Below, piece after piece: positions 1-8,312 of a stretch of 38,329 bases of DNA (the stretch's first letter is position 1; every line of letters starts with the position of its first letter). This stretch comes from JAKFYM01 sp964612065 (GTDB lineage Bacteria > Bdellovibrionota > UBA1018 > CAIPTA01): positions 1 through 38,329 of the forward strand of contig CAZTCD010000032.1 of NCBI GenBank assembly GCA_964612065.1, read 5' to 3'. The notes beneath the pieces were generated by a model, which saw nothing but the letters and a program-made list of their open reading frames with translations, ran no database searches and was not told the origin of the DNA. The position numbers were made by a program, and so were the translations under genes.

Positions 1-573
1 GTGCGCTATACCAGTGGCGGCAAGCTCACCTTCGCCACCAATACCTTCGACGGCTATTTCGGCCTTTATATCGGCCGTGCCTGGAGTAATGGCTGGATCG
101 GCATGTTTCGCGTGGCCCACCTATCAGCCCACCTCGTAGACAACTCCCCCCGCTTCCTCACCCCCATGGGATATTCTCAGTTTTGGAACGAAGTGATCGT
201 GGGCAAAACCTTCCCCGCCCCCACCGAGACCAGCGATTGGGACCTCCACCTGCAGGCCAATCTCGGCCTCAACAACACCAGCACTCCGGAGGCCGACCAG
301 CCTAGGGCAGGACTGGGGGTGGATTTCGGGTATGCGTTGTCGGGCCCTGACTCTCTTGCCTTGATCGCCTCGGCCGACGCCAACCGGGCCGGCGTGGCCA
401 ACCAGAAGCTTACGTACGCCTTCTTCCTCGGCGCGGGCTATCTGAAACGGCCCAATACCACGCACCGGCCGTTCCGTTTTGGCTTGGCTTACTTCCGCGG
501 ATCGGACTACCGAAACCAAATCTTCTTTGAGCGGCAGAACTGGCTCACCTTTGAGATCGCAGCGGAATTTTAG
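1..573 (+). CDS. Probable outer-membrane beta-barrel protein, C-terminal part
   Basis: The reading frame is open from the first base of the window to a TAG at 571-573, so the true start probably lies upstream and only about 190 residues are visible. The protein alternates polar and hydrophobic residues, is rich in Gly, Tyr, Phe and Trp, and ends in Phe after a final amphipathic strand (TFEIAAEF). That is the usual C-terminal signal of outer-membrane barrels recognised by BamA. The stretch FRVAHLSAHLVDN loosely resembles the His-rich segment of DUF1207-type envelope proteins, but this is a weak impression. No enzymatic motif is visible. The next gene on the same strand starts 130 bases later. 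Barrel nature is moderately supported; function is unknown. Confidence 0.5.
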   Translation: MRYTSGGKLTFATNTFDGYFGLYIGRAWSNGWIGMFRVAHLSAHLVDNSPRFLTPMGYSQFWNEVIVGKTFPAPTETSDWDLHLQANLGLNNTSTPEADQPRAGLGVDFGYALSGPDSLALIASADANRAGVANQKLTYAFFLGAGYLKRPNTTHRPFRFGLAYFRGSDYRNQIFFERQNWLTFEIAAEF

Positions 574-644
574 GCGGAATTCCCTCCGAGGAGCGAAAAC
601 TTGGTTTCGCGCCATTCATTGTAATCTTTCTCGACTTTTCGTAC

Positions 645-678
645 GGTTGATCCGGATTCATCGAAAGTAGAATCAACC
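645..678. repeat. Inverted repeat upstream of the acyltransferase gene
   Basis: GGTTGAT at 645-651 is the exact reverse complement of ATCAACC at 672-678, with a 20-base spacer. It lies 26 bases before the start codon at 704, in a gap that otherwise shows nothing. It could be a leader hairpin or an operator; there is no T-run, so it is a poor terminator. The functional meaning is uncertain. Confidence 0.3.
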
Positions 679-703
679 TGACCTCAATTGATCCAAGTAT
701 CTT

Positions 704-2617
704 ATGAAATATAGGCCAGACATTGACGGCTTGAGAGCGATCGCAGTGCTGTCAGTAGTGATTTTTCACGCTTTTCCCGATGCTCTGCGAGGAGGTTTTA
801 CCGGAGTTGACATTTTTTTTGTCATTTCCGGCTACCTGATCTCTAAAGTCATTCTGGAGAAACTGGACTCAGGCGAATTCAGCTTCCTCGATTTTTACAA
901 CAGAAGAATAAAGCGAATTTTTCCCGCACTGTCAGCAACCTTGGCGTTCGCGGCAATTTTCGGCTGGCTCACCTTGCTGGACCATGAGTACAAGCTTCTG
1001 GGAAAACACATCCTCGCGGGTGCCAGCTTCGTATCAAACTTCGCCCTCTGGAGTGAATCCGGATACTTCGACAAAGCCGCCGAAACAAAGCCATTGCTTC
1101 ATCTGTGGAGCCTCGGAATTGAAGAACAATTCTATTTGATCTACCCCATTCTTCTCTGGGCTTTTTGCAAAAATCGAAAAACGCGATTCTATCTGATCGG
1201 GGCCCTGGCTCTTGCGTCGTTTGCTGTCAATCTTTACTACGTTAGAGCATATCCCGCTGCCACGTTTTACAGCCCACTCACCAGATTTTGGGAGCTGCTG
1301 GCGGGCTGCCTGCTGTCCTTGTCGAGGCCCGAAAAAAATGACAGAAATCACCAAAGCCCATACTCCTCCTATCCGAATTTTTTTTCCGCCGTGGGTTTTG
1401 GGCTCATCCTCTTTGGATTCCTGCGTGTCCACGCCGGAATGAGCTTTCCGGGAAAATGGGCCCTGCTCCCGGTCTTGGGCTCAATACTCGTAATTCATTC
1501 GGGCGAAAGAGCCGCAATAAACCGGATTCTATTGTCTAACCGACTCATGGTTGGAGTGGGGTTGATTAGTTATCCCCTGTATCTATGGCATTGGGTTTTT
1601 CTTTCCTTCCCAAGAATCATCGGAGGACAGGAACCAGGAATCATTGTCAGAACGGCCGCTGTCGGCGCAGCCCTCCTATTTGCAACGCTTACCTATTTTT
1701 TCATAGAACGCCCCATTAGATTTTCCCTAAAACACAAGGCAACCGGGCCGCTCCTCTTCGCTGCCGTTTTTCTGCTGGGCTTGGGTGGTCTTACCATTTT
1801 CAAGTACGATGGATTCCCCTCGCGAGCCGACGCAAAGCTTTACGCAGTTTTGGGTGATGATAAAGAACAAGAATCGTTGCTGGAATACTCTTGGAAAAAA
1901 TATCACTTATGCACACCGCAGGAGATTGCCGAAAAAGCCGAAAAAACCGATTTCTATACGAGATGCATGCAATCAAAGCCGAGCAGCAAAATCGACGTTG
2001 CGTTAGTCGGCGACAGCCATGCTGAACATTTATTCCTAGGCATGGCGGAAGCCCTTCAGAACAAAAATGTGGTCTATTATGAAAAATCGAATCCTCCGTT
2101 CTTGGGAATTTCCGACTATGACGACATCTTTAGATACATAAGGAACAATACACAGATCAAGGTTGTGGTTTTGACGATGGCGTGGATCCCCCGGCTTTCG
2201 CAAGTGCCATCAGGCTCTACCCTTGAAGCTGAGTTACTTAAGGTGATCGATCATATCTCAAGGCCAGGCAGATCCATTATCCTTACCGATGACCTGCCTT
2301 ACTTTCCCTTTGCCCCGGATAAATGCAAAGGATTTCGCAGATTCGCCGCGGACAAAAGAAAGTGCTCTGAGCCGGCCGCTAGCTTTGAAGCTGACAGCAG
2401 ACTCGGCTCGGTAAGGAAAAGCTTCCGAGAAGTGGCATCGAAACGCCCCGAAGTGATCATGGTATCGACCAGAAAGCTCTTTTGCGACTCAGAAAAATGC
2501 AGCATGAATAGAGATAATACCGTCTTGTTCAGCGACGATAACCACCTCAATATTTCCGGATCTCGTTTCGTTGGAAGCCAGATCGTAAACGAGAATCCAG
2601 AGGTGTTTTCATTTTGA
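704..2617 (+). CDS. Acyltransferase-3 family (OafA/YrhL-like) membrane O-acyltransferase with C-terminal SGNH domain
   Basis: A 637-residue protein. Residues 1 to about 370 are a polytopic acyltransferase-3 domain: it opens with YRPDIDGLRAIAVL, carries the R-X10-H signature (R11, H22) and has FFVISGYLIS shortly after. The C-terminal part (about 400-637) is an SGNH domain with a GDSH block (S438) and a C-terminal D611-x-x-H614. Known OafA-like fusions transfer acyl groups, usually acetyl, from the cytoplasm to sugars of O-antigen, exopolysaccharide or peptidoglycan outside the inner membrane. The substrate here cannot be told. The start has only a weak ribosome-binding site. The gene is visibly more AT-rich than its neighbours (many AAA, AAT, ATT codons), suggesting horizontal acquisition. 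It converges with another SGNH gene 11 bases downstream. Confidence 0.93.
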   Translation: MKYRPDIDGLRAIAVLSVVIFHAFPDALRGGFTGVDIFFVISGYLISKVILEKLDSGEFSFLDFYNRRIKRIFPALSATLAFAAIFGWLTLLDHEYKLLGKHILAGASFVSNFALWSESGYFDKAAETKPLLHLWSLGIEEQFYLIYPILLWAFCKNRKTRFYLIGALALASFAVNLYYVRAYPAATFYSPLTRFWELLAGCLLSLSRPEKNDRNHQSPYSSYPNFFSAVGFGLILFGFLRVHAGMSFPGKWALLPVLGSILVIHSGERAAINRILLSNRLMVGVGLISYPLYLWHWVFLSFPRIIGGQEPGIIVRTAAVGAALLFATLTYFFIERPIRFSLKHKATGPLLFAAVFLLGLGGLTIFKYDGFPSRADAKLYAVLGDDKEQESLLEYSWKKYHLCTPQEIAEKAEKTDFYTRCMQSKPSSKIDVALVGDSHAEHLFLGMAEALQNKNVVYYEKSNPPFLGISDYDDIFRYIRNNTQIKVVVLTMAWIPRLSQVPSGSTLEAELLKVIDHISRPGRSIILTDDLPYFPFAPDKCKGFRRFAADKRKCSEPAASFEADSRLGSVRKSFREVASKRPEVIMVSTRKLFCDSEKCSMNRDNTVLFSDDNHLNISGSRFVGSQIVNENPEVFSF

Positions 2618-2628
2618 CCGCGATTGAG

Positions 2629-4089
2629 TTAACGTGCGCCCAGATCCCGCTCATTCCGGCCGCCTTTCGTTCCTAGCACATGCCGGTACATCAGCTCTCC
2701 CAGAAGCGCTGTGCCCTTGGCGTTATAGTGCCCATCCAACGGAATATAATCTTCCTCTCGAAGGTAGTGAATCGCATCGATGAGCGACGTCACTTTTAGC
2801 TTTTTCAAGCCACAGATCACAGCTTGCACCTCGGGATAATAAGCCTTTTCTCGCACCTCATCAGCGGAAGGGGTGAAAGTCACCCAAAACGAAACTCCAC
2901 GACGCTTTGCTGTCGCCGCCATTTCGCCGACGAGCCCGACCGTACGCTTCACGAGCGCAGTACGTTCGGCAGACAGAGAAGGCAGCCCGTCGCAATCGGG
3001 AAGCCTGGCAGCGGATTCACTCTTGACTCTATCGGCCAGAGTCGGTGGCGTGGCCCGGTCCTCCGCGGCCTTCTTCCTGGCAAGATACCAATTGCGCACA
3101 GTGGCTACGCTTGTTGCCTTTCTCACTAGCGAAAAAGAAAGGAGATCAGTCCACCACCGCAGCCCGGTCGCAGACTTCCCCAACCTGGCCTCCACCACGT
3201 TTCTTCCCAGCAGGTCGAGCATATCGTCGAGTTCGGCGCTGGAGAATGCGCGGCCATCAGGCTTGAAGCGTTCGACGAGAACGCCCTTGTGCACAGTCAG
3301 CTCTCGCTCGGCATGAATCAATTCCATCACGTCGTTGGAATGAAAGACGTACACATAGTCGGTAGCATGCTCCGGCGCGAAATCCCGGAACTCTCGTTCG
3401 GTATGCAGGGCACAGGAGCCGGCGTAGCCGATATTGTAAACGTCGAGCGCTACGCCGTCACGCGAAGCCAGTTTCTCCATTTTTCGGTCGAATTTATCTT
3501 CCTGATCCACACCAAAACCGAAAGTGAAAGAGTCTCCGCTCAGCACCACATTACGCACGCCGGGACGAAACGCGAGCTCATCATCGCGGTGGCCAAGAGA
3601 GTTGGTGTGCAGCCGTATTCGCTGTCCTCCGTAGTGAAAGCTCCGCTCAATATTAGGCTGCAGTTTCCTGAGAAAGGGTTCACGTGCCGGCTCGAAGATA
3701 GCGCGCCAGCTGAGATCACTCTCGATGGCATTCGCGGAACGCACCAGATAGGCCGTGTAGTTCACCCCGAGCAGAGCGAGGTAGGCGAAGAAAATGCCTG
3801 AGCTAAGGGAGAGAATCCGGCCCAGCGCTCTGTCCCCACGGGCCCGCAAAGAGGCGCCAAGCAGAAGCCCCCCGAACACCAAGAATGTAATCGTAAATAC
3901 ACCAAAATGGCGAAACCAGGATCCACTGTGGGAATGCCCCCGGAAAACCGCGATCGCGATCAGTAGTGCGCCGCAGAATAAGCCACTCCCTTTGGCGAAT
4001 CCCCGCAGTGAAGGCAGGAGCTCAGCAGACATTTTCCCTAAGTATCTCAAAGAGGAAGCCGATTCCAGTAGATAGGAAAAAATTAGCAC
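2629..4089 (-). CDS. Membrane-anchored SGNH/GDSL-type hydrolase
   Basis: 486 residues from a GTG start; an internal ATG at 4032 with AGGG close upstream is an alternative that leaves 467 residues. The N-terminal third has about three hydrophobic segments (roughly residues 36-50, 62-80 and 94-115), so the protein is held in the inner membrane. The rest carries a GDSFTFGFG block (S187) and, near the end, LDGHYNAKG (D452, H454), the nucleophile and Asp/His blocks of SGNH hydrolases. Such enzymes esterify or de-esterify cell-surface glycans and are often encoded beside acyltransferases. The convergent neighbour is an acyltransferase with its own SGNH domain, so joint glycan acylation/deacylation is plausible but inferred. 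The upstream 151 bases are shared with a divergent cassette. Confidence 0.72.
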   Translation of the reverse strand: MLIFSYLLESASSLRYLGKMSAELLPSLRGFAKGSGLFCGALLIAIAVFRGHSHSGSWFRHFGVFTITFLVFGGLLLGASLRARGDRALGRILSLSSGIFFAYLALLGVNYTAYLVRSANAIESDLSWRAIFEPAREPFLRKLQPNIERSFHYGGQRIRLHTNSLGHRDDELAFRPGVRNVVLSGDSFTFGFGVDQEDKFDRKMEKLASRDGVALDVYNIGYAGSCALHTEREFRDFAPEHATDYVYVFHSNDVMELIHAERELTVHKGVLVERFKPDGRAFSSAELDDMLDLLGRNVVEARLGKSATGLRWWTDLLSFSLVRKATSVATVRNWYLARKKAAEDRATPPTLADRVKSESAARLPDCDGLPSLSAERTALVKRTVGLVGEMAATAKRRGVSFWVTFTPSADEVREKAYYPEVQAVICGLKKLKVTSLIDAIHYLREEDYIPLDGHYNAKGTALLGELMYRHVLGTKGGRNERDLGAR

Positions 4090-4240
4090 GTTTCCGGGTT
4101 CGGCGCCGAGTGAGCTACGCTTAAATTGCCCTTACGAAGTGCAGCCAAGCGGGCATTTTAGAAGAGGAGTGTGCTCTCAATTTACAGATACACAGGAGCT
4201 TTTCTGCCTATTTCGGCCCGCTTTCAGATAGTCTCCCGCC

Positions 4241-5497
4241 ATGCTTCTCTCCCTGCTTCTGCCGATCCTGGCTTATGCCACCGAGCTGAACTTCGAGCCT
4301 AATACCTCAGTGTGGGGGATCGCCAGTGCGAGAGAGATTTCTGAAGGCAGGCTAAATCCACTTAACCTCACTTTCCGCCAGCCAGACCGCACTCTCTCCG
4401 CTGAAGTTCGCCCCGATTGGAACTTAAGCTCCGAAAGCGGGAAGCTCACCGCCCGCCCCCGCCTGATCCTGCTGCACGAAAGAGTGAAGGCCGGAGGGCT
4501 GGAGAGCTGGGACACGGACCTACGCCTTCGGTGGAGCGAAGGGTTTGCCTCCTGGAACGCTTCCGACTCTTTCACGCTGAGCTATGGCCTGCAGAACTAC
4601 CAGTGGGGCCCGGCCGAAAGCGCGAGCCCCAGCAACCGGATCATACGGGATACTGTGCAGGTGAAAGACACCATATATGCGGTGAAAGGCCATCACTTGC
4701 TTCGCCTCACCTATGCCCCTTCTGCTGCGTTCAGCGAAGTGCTCCTGGTGGAGCTCTCTGATAATGGAGATGAGGAGCCGGATGCCTACGAGAGCTATTC
4801 GCGAAAAGCATTGCTGAAAACAGAAATCTCCTGGGGAGGGGGCGCTGATTATGCCGCTCTAGTTCTTGGCTGGAGAGATAAAGCAGGCCTTTGGCTGGGC
4901 GAGGTACTGAACCTGGAACCTCTCGAAGGGTTTTCGATCTATGCCGATGCCAGCCATCAAAGAGGCAGCCTTGCCTGGTATCCTTCCCTGGATTCCACCG
5001 GCCGCTACACCTTGATGAGCCAAGGAAAGAGAGGAGACGATAAAGTCTTTTCTTTTTTGGCCTCAGGCGTTCGCTATGCCTTTGAAAATGGCAACGACCT
5101 GCGGGTCGAATATCTTTTTCAGGAAGCCGGATGGACCGGCCCGCAAAGGCAAGCCGTGATCTCTGCCCTCACCTCTACCGATCCCATTCAGGCCCTCCTG
5201 ATTCGGTCGCGCCTTCAGGCGACCCTGAAACCCGGGCTGGATTTCCCGGGGCAGCAATATCTGTTTTCCTCCTTTCGATCGCCCAACAGCTTTTCCGTCA
5301 GAGACTGGACCATTTATCTGCGCTACCTCCATTCCCTCGAGGATTCCTCGGGCTCAGCCTATCTCAGCCATGAGTATGCCCTGGGGGATAACAGCACGAT
5401 TTTGGGCAGTTTCGGCGCGGCTTTCGGATCCGAAAATGAGGAGCTCAAAGGGGTGGTGGACTTCGCGGCCACCTTGGCGTACCGTCACTCGTGGTGA
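4241..5497 (+). CDS. Exported probable outer-membrane beta-barrel, first gene of a Lol-like cassette
   Basis: 418 residues with a short signal peptide (MLLSLLLPILAYA before TELNF). The mature part is full of alternating amphipathic strands separated by charged turns and ends YRHSW, an aromatic C-terminus typical of outer-membrane barrels. It is not recognised as a named family. Its stop overlaps the GTG start of the ABC ATPase gene, and three more transport genes follow with overlaps or 4-base gaps, so it is surely co-translated with the transporter. The reasonable inference is that it is the outer-membrane partner, receiver or exit channel of the ABC system. No ribosome-binding site is obvious before the ATG. 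An alternative is an unrelated surface protein carried in the operon. Confidence 0.7.
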   Translation: MLLSLLLPILAYATELNFEPNTSVWGIASAREISEGRLNPLNLTFRQPDRTLSAEVRPDWNLSSESGKLTARPRLILLHERVKAGGLESWDTDLRLRWSEGFASWNASDSFTLSYGLQNYQWGPAESASPSNRIIRDTVQVKDTIYAVKGHHLLRLTYAPSAAFSEVLLVELSDNGDEEPDAYESYSRKALLKTEISWGGGADYAALVLGWRDKAGLWLGEVLNLEPLEGFSIYADASHQRGSLAWYPSLDSTGRYTLMSQGKRGDDKVFSFLASGVRYAFENGNDLRVEYLFQEAGWTGPQRQAVISALTSTDPIQALLIRSRLQATLKPGLDFPGQQYLFSSFRSPNSFSVRDWTIYLRYLHSLEDSSGSAYLSHEYALGDNSTILGSFGAAFGSENEELKGVVDFAATLAYRHSW

Positions 5498-6201
5498 AAG
5501 AATCCAACGCCACGATCATTCGTCTCGAGCAGGTGAGCAAAAGCTATCGCCTGGGAAAGGTGGAAGTTCCCGCGCTCCGCTCTGTTTCGGTCGAAATCCA
5601 TGCAGGAGAGTTTACCGCCCTGATAGGCGCCTCCGGCTCCGGGAAAAGCACCCTCTTGAATATGATCGGCTGCATTGATCAGCCGGACTCAGGAAAAGTT
5701 TGGATCGACGGCGTGGACGTTCACGCCCTTTCCGACGACAAAAGAAGTGATCTTCGCAATCGCAAGATCGGATTTATCTTCCAGAGCTTTAACCTCGTGC
5801 CTGTACTCTCTGTATTCGAGAACGTGGAGCTTCCGCTACTGATCAATCCTCTTATTCCGAAAGCCGAAAGGCGGGAGCGCGTGATGGAGGCAATCGCCGA
5901 TGTGGGCCTCGATCAACTCGCGAAAAATCTTCCGGATCAGCTCTCTGGTGGCCAACGGCAACGGGTGGCCATCGCTCGAGCTTTGGCCGGGCATCCTTTG
6001 CTCGTGCTCGCCGACGAACCCACGGCCAATCTTGATTCCGACACCTCTCTTAAAATTCTGGATCTGATGCTAAGCCTCAACGCCAGAAAGAAGATCACTT
6101 TTCTTTTCTCCACCCACGATGATCGTGTGGTGAGCCGGGTGAAGCGAATCGTGACCATCAAAGACGGGCAACTCGGGCAGGAGGCAACGGCCGGCGCATG
6201 A
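5491..6201 (+). CDS. ABC transporter ATP-binding protein, MacB/LolD family
   Basis: 236 residues. Walker A GASGSGKST, a Q-loop (FIFQSFNLVP), the signature LSGGQRQR, Walker B LLVLADEP and an H-loop (STHDD) are all present, so the ATPase should be active. Length and the LADEPTANLD context match the LolD/MacB/FtsE group, which powers FtsX-like permeases that extract or push substrates at the periplasmic face of the inner membrane rather than pumping them across it. The start is GTG at 5491, or the next codon GTG at 5494, which overlaps the upstream TGA. The permease gene downstream overlaps by four bases. Substrate is not visible; lipoprotein or lipid release is inferred from the LolA-like neighbour. 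Confidence 0.95.
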   Translation: MVKESNATIIRLEQVSKSYRLGKVEVPALRSVSVEIHAGEFTALIGASGSGKSTLLNMIGCIDQPDSGKVWIDGVDVHALSDDKRSDLRNRKIGFIFQSFNLVPVLSVFENVELPLLINPLIPKAERRERVMEAIADVGLDQLAKNLPDQLSGGQRQRVAIARALAGHPLLVLADEPTANLDSDTSLKILDLMLSLNARKKITFLFSTHDDRVVSRVKRIVTIKDGQLGQEATAGA

Positions 6202-7559
6202 ACCGCTTTTGGCTCCTGGCACTGAAGAATCTCGGCAGGAATCACAAGCGAAACCTGGCCACTGGCTCTGCTATCGCCTTTGGCTTCGCCGGCATCCTAT
6301 TGCTCGCGGCTTATACCCATCGCGCCACCAACTATCTCCGCGTTTATACTGTGTATGTGGTGCACACAGGCCATTTGGCGGTTTTCGCCAAGCATGGCTT
6401 CGAGAAATTTTCCGCCAATCCCGAGCGCTACAGCATTGGCCCGGCATCTCAGCGAGAGATTGAAAGCACTCTATCCACCATGCCCGGGATCGAACGCTTC
6501 GAAAAACAAATCCGCGGCCAGGGCCTGATCGGCAATGGATGCTTGAGCTTGCCCTTCGTGGCCCAAGGATATGAACCGCAAGTGGACCATGCCTTGCGCG
6601 AGCATCCTGAAGTGAAAAGCTGGATGCCGAGATTTCAATACCTCCTCGAAGGGAAAGGCTTGTGGAGTTTCCGAAAAGAAGAGGGAGCAATTCTACTCAG
6701 CAAAGGCCTCTCCAAAGCTCTCGGAAAAACCCGAATGCTGGGAGAGCTGGAACCTGGCACGGTATCCCTGCCGGATTGCACGGCGGATCCGGCCGAGAGG
6801 CGCTCCCAGTTTGAAAAAGATTCCAACGTGCAGCTTCTGGCGGGTGCATGGACAGGCCAGCTAAGCGCCGTAGATGGCGAAGTGGGCGGAATCTTCACCA
6901 CCGGGGTTTCTGAAACGGATAGTTCCGGGCTAGTGGCCAGCGTGGATCATTTGCAGAAACTCTACAGCACCGATCGGATCACCCAGTATGCAGTATGGCT
7001 GAAAAATCCGTCCGATCTGGCCGTCGTGAAGGCGGAGCTCGAGGCGAAGCTCGGCGGCCTGGAAAACGGCCTCGAGGTGCTTCAATGGAATGAAGAGCGC
7101 CTCTCTCCCTACTATGTGGGCACCGTGGATTTTCTCAATACCCTGATCCTGGCCGGCAGCCTGGTAATGGCGGCGATCATCACGCTTTCTGTCCTGAACT
7201 CCGCCACCATGACAATTCTCGAACGGTCTCAGGAGATCGGAATGTATCGATCGATGGGATTCCGACGATCGCACCTTCGCCAGCTCTATGTACAGGAAAG
7301 CCTCCTTCTCTCTTTCGTATCTCTTTTGATTGGCGCCGTCATCGGCATTGCCAGCATTCAACTGGTGAACCGCGCCGAGATTCTTTACCACCCACCGGGA
7401 GTGGCGGGAGGGCTTTTCCTGGTACTGATTCTGCCTTGGAGCCGCGCGTTTATATCCGGGGCCTTCATTCTGCTGCTCGTGGGAATCGCTACCTGGCTGG
7501 CGGTTTCGAGCCGCTTGCGTTTGCGCCCTGCTGATCTCTTAGGAGGAACCCTCAGATGA
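6198..7559 (+). CDS. FtsX/LolC-E-like ABC permease, first copy
   Basis: 453 residues with the MacB/LolCE layout: one N-terminal transmembrane helix (about residues 20-42), a large periplasmic domain, then three C-terminal helices (about 312-338, 370-392 and 404-436). The segment after the second helix contains ILERSQEIGMYRSMGF, the cytoplasmic coupling region typical of FtsX-like permeases. The periplasmic domain holds two cysteines (NGCLS and LPDCTAD) that could form a disulfide. The gene starts with ATGA overlapping the ATPase stop and ends with ATGA overlapping the next gene. It probably pairs with the second permease at 8313-9653 to form a heterodimer, as LolC and LolE do. Confidence 0.92.
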   Translation: MNRFWLLALKNLGRNHKRNLATGSAIAFGFAGILLLAAYTHRATNYLRVYTVYVVHTGHLAVFAKHGFEKFSANPERYSIGPASQREIESTLSTMPGIERFEKQIRGQGLIGNGCLSLPFVAQGYEPQVDHALREHPEVKSWMPRFQYLLEGKGLWSFRKEEGAILLSKGLSKALGKTRMLGELEPGTVSLPDCTADPAERRSQFEKDSNVQLLAGAWTGQLSAVDGEVGGIFTTGVSETDSSGLVASVDHLQKLYSTDRITQYAVWLKNPSDLAVVKAELEAKLGGLENGLEVLQWNEERLSPYYVGTVDFLNTLILAGSLVMAAIITLSVLNSATMTILERSQEIGMYRSMGFRRSHLRQLYVQESLLLSFVSLLIGAVIGIASIQLVNRAEILYHPPGVAGGLFLVLILPWSRAFISGAFILLLVGIATWLAVSSRLRLRPADLLGGTLR

Positions 7560-8308
7560 AACTCAAGATCCCTCTCTTATCCACTTTGCTGGCATTGCCA
7601 TTTTCCTTTAACGCTTTTGCCGCTGATCCGAGCCCGGCAGATCTCCTCTCCAGCTCCGATAGCGCCCGCGGCGCCGCCAGAGATCTCAAAGGGCTAACTT
7701 GGCAAAGCGAAGTGATTTCCACCGAGAAGGGAGAAACCAGCCGCGTTTCCTACGAGGTGAAAGTGCTTGGCAACGACGCTCTCGCCAAAGTAACAGCACC
7801 GGCCCGCCAGAAAGGCGAACTGGTGCTCTTCAACGATCGCACTCTCTGGTTTTTCAAACCGGGCCTGAAAAAACCCGTGAACATCTCGCCCCGGCAGAAG
7901 CTGATGGGACAGGCGGCCAATGGCGATATCGCTTCCACCCAGTACGCCCGCGATTACGAAGCCACTTCCGCCGGTGAAGATACCGTGAAAGGAGAAAAAT
8001 CCTGGAAGCTGGAGCTCAAAGCGAAAGCCAAGAACGTGACCTATGACAAGATCCGGTACTGGATCTCCCGAAAAGACAAAGTGGCACTCAAGGCCGAGTT
8101 CCTCACACTGAGCGGAGAGCCCTTCAAGATCGCGGAATTCAAATATGGGAACCACGTTGTGATCAAGGGAAAGAAGTTCCCTTTCGTGAGCACCATGGAG
8201 ATCCGGGATGCTTTGAACAGCGCAAACGTGACCACGATTGAATACAAAAACCCCAAAGAGGAAGCTCACGCAAAAGGCCTCTTCAATGTGAACTCCCTGA
8301 TGAAGTGA
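7556..8308 (+). CDS. LolA-like periplasmic protein (TP_0789-type outer-membrane lipoprotein-sorting protein family)
   Basis: 250 residues with a clear signal peptide ending FNAFA before ADPS. The mature protein is a series of beta strands with the pattern of the LolA-like TP_0789 family: LTWQSEV near the N-terminus, a central ELVLFNDRTLWFFKPG strand-turn, and FPFVSTMEI near the end. LolA-type proteins have a half-barrel with a greasy cavity that carries an acyl chain across the periplasm. It lies between two FtsX-like permease genes and overlaps the first by four bases, so it is likely the soluble carrier of the same system. Whether the cargo is a lipoprotein, a lipid or another hydrophobic molecule cannot be told. 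Family call is by pattern, fairly confident. Confidence 0.8.
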   Translation: MKLKIPLLSTLLALPFSFNAFAADPSPADLLSSSDSARGAARDLKGLTWQSEVISTEKGETSRVSYEVKVLGNDALAKVTAPARQKGELVLFNDRTLWFFKPGLKKPVNISPRQKLMGQAANGDIASTQYARDYEATSAGEDTVKGEKSWKLELKAKAKNVTYDKIRYWISRKDKVALKAEFLTLSGEPFKIAEFKYGNHVVIKGKKFPFVSTMEIRDALNSANVTTIEYKNPKEEAHAKGLFNVNSLMK

Positions 8309-8312
8309 GAGA

